From Gliomastix tumulicola (lineage: Eukaryota > Ascomycota > Sordariomycetes > Hypocreales > Bionectriaceae): a stretch of DNA of 64,000 bases. Positions 13,325-22,559 of the stretch are shown here, one piece after another. The first letter of the stretch is position 1. Every line of letters starts with the position of its first letter. The notes beneath the pieces were generated by a model, which was not told where the DNA came from, did not search any database, and saw nothing but the letters and a program-made list of their open reading frames with translations. The translations under genes were made by a program, and so were the position numbers. The stretch spans positions 558,001 to 622,000 of the forward strand of contig BCHX01000007.1 of assembly GCA_001599755.1 (NCBI GenBank), read 5' to 3'.

Positions 13325-16300
13325 GGTGTATTGGCAATTTCCTGGCACGTCGGCACTTCACGATCTGAATGCATTGTTTTTATATGCATGCTTCCACCGA
13401 ACATGGACTCTGTACGGGGCGAGATCGAATGAGGATAGAGCTCGTCACCCAATCTATGACGATAGTCATCATCTTGAGAACCGGGCTATCCCTGCTTTTC
13501 GCTGATGGTTTGTGACTAGACCTTGCAAAAGGCTAGATCGGTCAGTGTAGTGGAAAGGCCCGTCCTACACACAGAACTTTTACAGCAATCCCCCGGCGAT
13601 GCGTGGTGGATTTACGCTTTGGCACCAATTGGGGCGAGCGGGCCTTTTCTCTTGCTGTTATTGGAAGCGGTGCGTGTAATGGGATTGGCCAGGTGTCATG
13701 GCTCAGGTATGATACTAAAGCTACGCTCAGAAGAGGGTCGCAACAGCGTAGAAGCTGACCCTCTTCGTGGACGCGCTCGTCATGATCCTCGAGTCAATCA
13801 AGTAATGAGTCAAAGCCAATGTCAGAGCGAATGTGTCCAGTGGTTCTGGATATGGGCAGCGTTCGGCCGATTCGAAAATGACTGCGAGACTCTCTCTCTC
13901 CGAGCACAACAGAAGGTGCCTTCCCAGTTCTCTAGCGGTATGGGCCTGAGCACTTCCCCAATCTAGCCTGAGAAGGACCAATGCCAAGCAAGGGCCCAGC
14001 GAGGATGCCTAGACTTTCGGGCTGGTAGTCAGTTAAACGGGGACGTGGTGGCTGCCTCGCATTATCCGAATCGTATGGGTCAGTCAAGATCTCCAAGACG
14101 AGCAACTTCTTTCATCATCCTTTTCTGCTGTGGCGGACCAGGTCAACGCCGTCAAACTCCCCGGCCTCAACATTTCGCTGTGTAGGTACCAGATGGCAGA
14201 CGTATACTACCAGATGGCAGACGTGTATTACCAGATGGCAGATGCGTACTACTCACTTGCAACGCTGAAGTCGCAAAGGTGGTGCGGCAAGATTAACGCC
14301 GCCTACCAGGCAGGGAGGGCATGGGGAAGGCGATAGAGGGTATTGCAATACTGGCTTCGATAGTGCTGGCATTTGCTTCCAGAGACAGCTTGGAGGAGGC
14401 GGGAGGAATGGAGGCACAGCGGGGACTCGAGAAGGAGTGTCTAAAGATCTTCCAGACGACATAGTGGGGCTATCTCGTGCAAGACTCTACATCTTCATGG
14501 GCCCCAGAGGAGAATGCGGTCGGAAAGTACGCAATGGAGGCGGACGATACCCCCCTTCACCGCTATGTGGTTATCCTTATGGCAAGCGCCGACAGAAAAC
14601 CCAAGCCACTGCCTGAGATCGGACGCCCCTGTACCATGTACTCCCCCGATGTTTAGTACATCAAACACGCGATCCCTCGGCGCCATATCACCGCCGACCA
14701 CGTCAATACCATCTCCAGCTACGTCATCGGTCAGCTTGGCGACTCGGGAGACAGGATTGACGGCAGAAGGCTGTAGTGTTTTGGGTACGCGCAGAGAGCC
14801 AGAAGGCTGGTCACGCATGAGATTTGAAGAAATGCGACAGACCCATCATGTCGACACAACACGAATCAGTCAATTTTGAAGCATTATTTTTGTTCCCGAG
14901 AACCTGGAGCTTCAGAATTTGTCCAATCAACAAGGGAGCGCGGCCACATCTGCCTCGTGTGGCCTTGCGCAGCACATTAAAGGTGCGCGAGCAACGAGGC
15001 TTCGTCTTAGCGGACGCGTAATTTGCTTCATAACTCTTCTTCGACCAGCACACGTATATCTTCCATTTCACTTGCTTCGGACCATATCATCGTTACTTAT
15101 CATTTTTTCCATACATCACACAACGCAATAGTCGCATGACAGGCCAACTTGTACGAGAGAAAGAGTTACCACAGAACCGGGAAGGAGACAGAGAAAGTCT
15201 CTTCATCCAACTCCCCTACGCGGTCAAAGTGCTTGGCGTGCTCTGATTTCCCCATGAGACCATCGGTCGGTAGAAGCATAAACAGGCCAGCCAAATATGT
15301 ACCATTCTACCAATCGCGGAAGTTTTCGACGATCTCGGTTAAGATCGACGCTATCACTTTATGTGTTTCCTCTTTCTAAGCCGGTACGGGAGGTACTGAA
15401 CTACATTTTGGAATTGCGGAAGGCGAAACGGTTGCGTCCCTCATGCCCTACGTGCACTCACTCCAAAGGACGCCGCCATATCCAACGGAGGAGTATATCA
15501 AGCCCGCCGACAAGGCACCCATTCAAGGCGTGGAGTAAGTAAAGAACAACCACATCCTCCCAAGTGACCCTTCTACGGGGTGCGGATGGTACATGGACAA
15601 AGAGACATCTGAACCCATGAGTCTTGTGGTGGCGTCCGTTTCCGATTACACACTACCTGAACAGTCACTACTGTCTGGGGGTAAGGACTTAGCTTCTCCG
15701 TGTTGCATCCGAGCTATTCCCTCGCCTCACATAGCGGCAAGCATTGCCCTCCGCTGATGGCGACCTTTATGGAACGATCGAGAACTTACACGTAATGCCT
15801 GCCTATCTGCGGCCTATCAAACCCAAGAAGATGAAGGGCTGCAACCTGCCGCCGAAATCAGCTCCATGGCCGATCTCCAGTCGTTCTCTCATCTCTACAA
15901 TGCTAGTGGACGCACCCTTGCCGAGCCGGTTCTTGACGCTCGCAAATAGACTCTCACCAGAGGTCTCTTCGCCGAAATTGAGGTTCCAGGTCCAGTTTTA
16001 CGCTAGGACACCCAGTCGGCCTTGATGGAAGGGTTGGAGAAATAGATGCATGTTGCCGGGGTCGATCCATCACGAGACGCCGCCTATGATCCCAAACCCC
16101 TCATCACGAAGGCCAAAGCGTTTTGGCGAACCCTTGCCATGGACGTCGATTTTTGCTACGGAGTTTGCGACGAGAGAATCAGGGGATTGGACCACAAGGT
16201 GCAAGGCGAATAAACAAACAGCCACCAACAATGGGGACAACACGCCGGGAGCCAACCTGGACTACGGGGGCGATTACTATGCCGAGAAGGTTGGTCGTCG

Positions 16301-16510
16301 CGGATACATGCATCAGTTAGAGCCAAGTATATCGAGCTAGAGCCTACCGCCGCTACTCGCCGCTGAGATGACCCATCATCGAAAGGCTCCAGAACAAGTT
16401 GCTCTCGCGCGCCCCTTGCATTTTTCTCCTAGTTCACGCTTCTTCCCGACCACTGCTGTTGCTGGTCGTCTGCCGGCTTGACCATATCTTGACAGCAATT
16501 CCGATCTTCA
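13325..16510. other. Degenerate stretch without a readable gene
   Basis: Open frames of up to about 150 codons occur on both strands but show no domain and no conserved splice pattern. A three-copy 21-bp tandem repeat at 14187-14249 is the only regular structure noticed. Confidence 0.4.
14187..14249 (+). repeat. Three 21-bp tandem repeats
   Basis: Three head-to-tail 21-bp units differ by a few substitutions and keep one reading frame, giving three copies of the heptapeptide YQMADVY/YQMADAY within a 68-codon frame. Period 21 preserves the frame, as in repeats of protein-coding minisatellites. No flanking domain supports a functional gene. Confidence 0.75.
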
Positions 16511-16519
16511 AGCACTGCG

Positions 16520-16890
16520 GTAAGTCTGTCTCATTATTTTCACTTTGAAACGCTTAATTCTCATCAGATCCGAATAGAGTCTGCCTTCTATTGCATATTT
16601 CTCGACATTTTCCATATCAACCTTACCTTTCGACGCTCCGCGTATTCAACCCACGTCAGCTTTCCTCCACGATGCCTCGTGTCAAGCAAAAAGATACCGA
16701 CACCACGGACTTTTCCATGCCCGGTGACTCGGACGCTGTGGAGTGGAAAGGCTTCTCATACCGAGCTGTTTTTGATTTTGAGGACGCAGCGGGAGTTGCA
16801 TCCCGCCGGCCATCTGGTCAAGAATGCGACGATAATAATAAATGGATCAGTAGTGCGACGACCCAGCCTCATCTCGACGGACATGAATGA
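16520..16890 (+). CDS. Possible small or truncated gene with a 5' UTR intron (unknown product)
   Basis: A good donor (GTAAGT at 16520) and acceptor (CATCAG ending 16567) would remove a 48-bp intron. The ATG at 16672 then opens a 72-codon frame to 16890 encoding an acidic peptide beginning MPRVKQKDTDTTD. The pyrimidine-rich leader and splice signals look like a genuine 5' end, but the frame stops after about 220 bp and no domain is recognised. It may be the surviving head of a gene whose body has decayed, since no continuation is readable to 17.2 kb. Confidence 0.25.
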
Positions 16891-18440
16891 CATGGCCCTC
16901 ACCACAATGGGCCTGCGGAATAACCGGCTGCTAGAGCAGCTATCGGAGGGCACTTGCATCTAGGACGGCTTCCGTCCATCCTAAGCTTGGGGTGGCTTAC
17001 TCTCATCGGATGGTGTATTTCAACATCCCCGCTTCGCTCCCGACGAGGCACTTTAAAATCATTTAAGCCAGCCAATATTCTCTATACTGTGCGTCTTGGC
17101 TATCAGTCTTACTACGTACCAAAGGCTAAGGCCCTTCGCACGAATTATATGCGACGACATGACCGACAATGCTGGGGAACTTAAAGGCGCCTACAGACAT
17201 ACCATAAAACGACTAGGCTGGCATTGAAACTCCCGAATCAAAGCGCGCCACGCCCTTAAGCCGATTAACTCGCTGCAAGAAGTGAAGGGGGTATATGGAC
17301 TGAGGATGAACTGCGGGTGGGCGCCTATACTAGGAGGCTGGAGGGAGCAATTTTGAGATTGACTGCAAGTTCTAGGTGCTGGCGGATTGGGTTACAAAGC
17401 ACACTCATTTCATTTCATTTATGCATATTCTTGTTATTACGGTTCGCCAATTAGGCTTACGGTGAGATTTTTACGAGATTGATTCACTCTTTCATTCCTA
17501 AGCTGACTTTATCTATTGGAGGATATGTTGTTCGGTTATCTAGAGGATGTTGTGGAGATAAAAAATGCTGAAGAAAGTACACGGGCTGTTCAGAGAAAGA
17601 TTATCCGACTACCAATTCCAGTCACCTAAACCACAAGTGCTAAAATTCCACCACCATTATTGGGCCCGCACATCATGAACATACCTTTTTGACCTCAGAA
17701 AAATTAAGCACTCACATTCAGGCTTTAAGAAAGTTGGCCAAAATGCCGATTGGTGCTGTGAGCAGGTAGACTAAAGCATATCAGTCCATTCATGACAAGT
17801 GTGGCCGAACGAAGGGAAGGTCGTTCTGTCACTACAGATGTGCTCTAGGGTACGCGTGACTACCATTCCCACGATAAGAAGAACATTGAATAGGCTACGG
17901 TGCAGTTGGCGGCCCGACTAAGCTCAAAAAGCCGTGGGATTTAATTCAGGGCCCGTGTTGATTGAAAATTGGCATGCAATTGCGCTGACGCTATCCATCG
18001 TTTCATCGCTATCAACTGAGTTGGAAGAGGCAAGCTGGATATAGCTTCAAGGCAAATGAGTTGGGATCGACTTGCTCTGTGCCCCGGAAGATTTTAAATG
18101 TAAGACGTGAGAATAGCACTACTGGATAATGATTGGAAAAGGTCAAGGCTTGATGATAGGAGGCAGTTTGGAACATGCAGACAGAATACGTTTAGATGAA
18201 ACCCGCCGTAGCTGAACTGGGTGGCCGACATGCCATTCGATGAGCACCTTAAAATAACAGCACAAGGCGATATTCACTTCAGGTCATTACACCTACGGGG
18301 TCAGTCAGGTTCTCGGAAGATGTAGTATAATTGTAAGCCTATCGGGAGTCACTACAGGTATCCCGCCCATATGCATTGCCATCATCCGTCCACCAATCCC
18401 TCTGTCACCACCACAATTTTAGCCAAAAGCCTCAAGTACC
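16891..18440. other. No gene seen
   Basis: No frame of note lies between about 17.2 and 18.4 kb. The sequence is locally more AT-rich than the flanking genes. It probably includes 3' flanking sequence of the hydrophobin gene, which is on the opposite strand. Confidence 0.5.
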
Positions 18441-18451
18441 AAGCGAGACGC

Positions 18452-18794
18452 TTAGAGAATGTCGACGCAGTTGAGGAGAGCAATGCTGATGAAGGAGCCC
18501 TAAAGAAGTATGAGTTAGAAGACAGATCTGGCCGGATACAGGGTACGTTTCCTGGGCAAAACTCACGACGGGGGCCTCGGTCTTGCAGCAGAAGACATCG
18601 TTGTCGCAGGGTCCACCGAGGACCTGGACAAGGCAGTTGAGGAGGCCGTTGCAGCAGACCTGCTTGTTGTCGTTGGGGCAGATGTCGGAGGGAGGAGGAG
18701 TAGGGGGCTTGGGGTCGGTGCGAGTCTCGAGGGAGGGGGCAGCGAGGGCGGTGGCCGCGAGGGCGATGGTGGTGGCAGCGACGGAGAACTTCAT
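18452..18794 (-). CDS. Small hydrophobin, class I-like spacing
   Basis: Two exons, complement of 18452-18499 and 18567-18794, give 91 residues. The 67-bp intron (GTGAGT ... TTTAG) restores the frame so that the eighth cysteine is encoded by exon 2. Residues 1-19 are a signal peptide ending in ALAAP, followed by a Pro-rich linker. Eight cysteines follow in the diagnostic pattern C-x7-CC-x5-C-x8-C-x5-CC-x16-C. Hydrophobins are secreted amphipathic proteins that coat hyphae and spores. The x5 after the last single Cys and the long final loop resemble class I, but the loop after the first CC (x5) is much shorter than the class I range. A TATA box lies about 130 bp upstream. A small cysteine-rich effector is an alternative, but the paired cysteines make hydrophobin likely. 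Confidence 0.88.
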
Positions 18795-18922
18795 GGTGAA
18801 GGATTGAGGTGGTGTTGTTGAAGGTAGGGAGCTAAGAGAGCTGGCTGTGTGTAGAAGACTGTTGAGAGATGCTGAGGAGTTGCTGGTTGATGATTGTTGG
18901 ATTAGGAGGGAATGAAGACTCC

Positions 18923-18930
18923 CTTATATA
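18923..18930 (-). promoter_or_regulatory. TATA box of the hydrophobin gene
   Basis: On the minus strand the octamer TATATAAG lies about 130 bp upstream of the hydrophobin start codon, followed by an A/C-rich leader typical of highly expressed fungal genes. Confidence 0.55.
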
Positions 18931-18934
18931 GCTG

Positions 18935-21266
18935 TTAAAAGGGCCAGCTTTAGCATCTCCTTCCGAAGTTCGGCCTCTTCATCCATGACTCCTTGATCAT
19001 TGATGAATTCAGACTCTCGTCACTGTGCATACGGAGGCGTCGAGGCGTCGATAGTCTTGCTTCATAATAACAGCCCTTCTATTCTCCCCGCCAATCAAAT
19101 GTCCAATGATCATCGCGAGCCTTTCCAGCCAAAGTTCCCTGTGTGACCGAGTGACATTGCATGGAGCTAGCGTGCCATAGCAAGAAGCAGATTGGCCCAA
19201 CCCCGGTTCAATAGCACGGCCAGTGAGGGAAAAGAAGCATCATCGTGCAGATCAGGACGGCTCAGAAAACCTGTTTTCGTGACCGCTCTGCCGTGAGGCG
19301 GCTCACTCGTTGTGGTGCCCGACACTATTGACGGGAATTGCCAGCTAGCTGTCAGGCTTAAACTACCGCCGAAGTTGATCTTCAACTGTAATTAAGATGC
19401 ACATTCTGTATGACCTGCGGGGAATTATCTTTATGCCGGTAGATAATGTGATGGCCTATCATTTCCTCATACGAGACGCGACCGAAATCGTGCCCTGGCG
19501 ATCTTCCAGCCGACGACCCAGGTGACGGGGAAAATGTACTTGGCAGCGAGTGCGGCAGAAGCTCAGAACATTCTGGCACCCTGTGACGGCATATATTGGA
19601 TCTCATGCAAGGCAATGCACTGCAATGCTTGCATTTAGGCATCAGTGGCGTTCAGCCACCAAATAGATCACGCTTACGCCCGCCATTTCATTGGACAGCC
19701 CGCGCACAGACTTCTCGATACAACGGAATGGCCATGCTGGCGACCTTCGGCTCATCGGGAAACACGGCATCCAGGATGAGATGGCCAGGATCGTGTCGCG
19801 TGATGCGAGAGGCGCACCTTCAACAGCCATATCATTCTCGTCGAGTGCAGTACATTGACTGCTACTTTTTTTAAATTTTATGACGCATACTGCATTCATC
19901 ATTATCGCAAGGACATTGAGCTTCCTATCACTCTCGATGCTTCCTTCACGTGTCAGCATAAGCATGAGTTTAATGCTGGAGGCCCATCCGCTTCCCGTGC
20001 TCTAGTCGCGGGGGCTTCGTTAGTCTCCAATAGGATCCGGGGATGTCACCGATATCGCCTGCACCTCTTCCCCGGCCTGCCTGCCTGTCCCTCTTTACAA
20101 CGGAATAGCCAGCTGATTGATCATCTGATCCGCCCTGCACCCATGGCCGGCGACAGCCCTACCCGGCAAGGACAAGGGCAAGCGACGTTCCGATACCACT
20201 GAAAACCCGATCCCTGCGATATATACAGGGAGCTTAACTAGCGCTCACGCCCTGCCCGGAGCAAGACGTCCTGTGCTCGTTATCAGACCTGATGGCTTAT
20301 CTCAATACAGCGGACATTGCCTTTTCGTGCACGGCGCGCCCTGCCCAGGAGGCCTCTAGTACATATGAGCAGCCTCCACAAATCCATGGTGAATTGCACA
20401 AATGGAGACGGTCGGTGCATACCGCATTGGCAGCCAAGCAGGGCAGCTTTGATAGCCCACTGTCTGTGCATACATCCTGACAGGGGATGGTTCTGTTGGC
20501 CCCAAACTCTCCGGGAGGGACTCGTTGAGACGATGTCCACCAGATTCCATTGCCATTTGCAAGCACATCTGAGATCCGTGTCGGCCCATGCGTTATGACC
20601 TATGAGCCATGATACCAGAGTGCCCTATTTAATAGTTAATAGAGACGTTTGCTTGCTGGAGGGATCTTGCTGAGAGGTGCGCAGAGTGCTCACGTGGGCG
20701 TATTTTTTCGATCCACTGACCGTGAGTCTGGGGTACAAGGTCGTCTGTGCAAGTTGACGATGCAGGTTGAGTCCTTGACATCCTACACCACGCACGCCCT
20801 TAGACATTAAGGGGGTCTTTGGTGTTGAGCTGTAGTATGACACTTTGACGTGATATTGTGCGTAAAACAGGGCTCAGGGACTCCTGTCGATGCTCGACAT
20901 GCAAGAAATCTTGCGCGGGGGAGCCTGGCTGGCGGAGATCTCTGTGTCCTACCTGATCCAAGCGGAACCTCGGCGCCCAGACGCAAAGAACTGGGATGAG
21001 GGGACTGCTCACAATGAGCATGTACGATTGCGGCTTGGTCACCACACACCCAATGTCACTGATTCATTGCCCTCTTCTGACTTAAGTCAAACAGGTTGAA
21101 ATACTTATTGAACTGCTATGGAGGTATAGAAAGTGCTATCCACTAGCCCTGAATCTGCCAGTCTTGCTTCACTGTGACACTTTTTTTTTGTTTCCTCATC
21201 TGCAAAGTCCGAACAACACTTCAACGACAAAGACGCACCCCAGCGCAGGCAGGCGGCCAAGCCCGT
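18935..21266. other. Intergenic DNA between hydrophobin and protease genes
   Basis: I see no gene. Open frames are short, lie on both strands and overlap each other. The left part is the hydrophobin promoter region and the right end is 3' flanking DNA of the protease gene. Confidence 0.5.
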
Positions 21267-22412
21267 TTAAGAGCGGACGAGGGTAAGACCGTAGGTGGAG
21301 AGGATCTCGTTCACGGGCTGGAAGTAGGTGGTGCCGCCGGAGCTGCAGTTGCCAGAGCCGCCGGAGGTGACACCCTGGGCCTGGGCGCCGCTGTAGAACG
21401 AGCCGCCCGAGTCGCCAGGCTCGGCGCAGACGGAGGTGCCCGTAAGGCCGGTGACGCTGCCCTGGGAGTAGTTGACGGTGACGTTGAGGGTGCGGACGGT
21501 GCCGCAGTGGACGCCCGTGGTCGAGCCGGAGCGGCAGATGCTGGAGCCGACGGCGGCGGCGGTGCTGCCGGACACGGGGAGGGTGCCGCCGGCGTAGTTG
21601 TTGATGACGCCGCGGAGGGTGGTGCCGCTGACGGTGCGGATGTAGCTCATGTCGGCGCTGCCGGGGAAGACGGAGCCGGAGAAGCTGCCGAGGGCGGCGC
21701 CGCTGGGGGTGGTGGCGGAGGCGCCGGAGCGGCCGCAGTGGCCGGCCGAGACGAAGCCCGTGGTGACGGAGAAGCCGACGGAGCAGCGCGAGGTGCCCGA
21801 GATGTAGTAGGCGTCGCCGCCCTGGACGGTGGCGTAGGTCGTGGGCAGCTCCTCGACCTTGCGGACCTCGAACTCGGAGGCGACGAGGCCGACCGAGGTG
21901 GCGAGCTCCTCAGCGTGGGCGGTGCTGTCGGCGAGAGCCTCCAGGACAAGCTTGTTGGAGACGACGTCGATGTACCACGACGCGACGCCGGAGCCGGCAG
22001 CGCGCTTGTCGGTCTCGAGGGTCTTGGCCTCGCTGACCAGGGCGTCGAGGGCCGTCTTGGCCTCGTTGAGCTTGTTGAAGCTGTTGGCCAGGACGATCGG
22101 GGTGGCGCCGGTGGCGGTGACCTCCTCGGCGAGGGCCTCGTCAGTGATACCGACGTTGATGGTGTTGCCGTTGTCAGAGACCCAGGCGCCCGCGAAGGAG
22201 TCGCCAGTCGAGGTCTTGAGCTGGTCGATGACCTCGGTGGCCGAGATCTCACGAGCGACACGAGCGGTGGCCTGGTCGGCGTCGAGGCCGAGGTCACGCT
22301 TCATGGCGTCGAGGATCCTGGGGTCGAGAGCCATGCCGGGGGCGGGGGCCGGAGCAGCCTGGGCAAGGGGGAAGGCGGCAGCAACGAGGCCGAGGAAGAG
22401 GGTGAGCTCCAT
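21267..22412 (-). CDS. Secreted streptogrisin-like serine endopeptidase with pro-domain (MEROPS S1E type)
   Basis: Single-exon gene of 381 residues. A signal peptide (about 1-19) is followed by a pro-region of roughly 170 residues that resembles the alpha-lytic-protease pro-domain. The chymotrypsin-fold domain starts near residue 198. The catalytic triad is His225 in SAGHCG, Asp254 in SADMSYIR and Ser335 in PGDSGGS. Six cysteines (210/226, 293/303, 329/356) fit the three disulfides of Streptomyces griseus proteases. The pro-domain normally acts as a folding chaperone and is then cleaved. The absence of introns, very GC-rich third positions and a bacterial-type fold with pro-domain agree with the known lateral origin of such fungal chymotrypsins from actinobacteria. 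Long open frames on the opposite strand are by-products of this codon bias. Confidence 0.93.
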   Translation of the reverse strand: MELTLFLGLVAAAFPLAQAAPAPAPGMALDPRILDAMKRDLGLDADQATARVAREISATEVIDQLKTSTGDSFAGAWVSDNGNTINVGITDEALAEEVTATGATPIVLANSFNKLNEAKTALDALVSEAKTLETDKRAAGSGVASWYIDVVSNKLVLEALADSTAHAEELATSVGLVASEFEVRKVEELPTTYATVQGGDAYYISGTSRCSVGFSVTTGFVSAGHCGRSGASATTPSGAALGSFSGSVFPGSADMSYIRTVSGTTLRGVINNYAGGTLPVSGSTAAAVGSSICRSGSTTGVHCGTVRTLNVTVNYSQGSVTGLTGTSVCAEPGDSGGSFYSGAQAQGVTSGGSGNCSSGGTTYFQPVNEILSTYGLTLVRS

Positions 22413-22544
22413 GGGTACCGTTTTGAAGATGACAGACCGGAGAAAGGGGTGATGATGCTGGTCAAAGCTAGACAGTGAAGCGAGATGAGTCTAGATGCTG
22501 CTGCTACTATGAACTTCCAGACTAGACGAGGACATGCCCATCTT

Positions 22545-22550
22545 CTTATA
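22545..22550 (-). promoter_or_regulatory. Probable TATA box of the S1E protease gene
   Basis: TATAAG on the minus strand, in the context AAGTATAAGAAG, lies about 135 bp upstream of the protease start codon. The spacing matches that of other genes in this window. Confidence 0.45.
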
Positions 22551-22559
22551 CTTGTCCTT

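Noticed and set aside
14187..14249. Short direct repeats considered as a CRISPR-like array
   Set aside because: Units are contiguous 21-bp tandem copies without spacers, and the genome is eukaryotic.
21174..22478. 434-codon plus-strand open frame, Gly/Ala/Val-rich
   Set aside because: It is the exact antisense of the S1E protease gene. The protease codons end almost always in G or C, which removes stops from the other strand. No domain is present in the antisense product.
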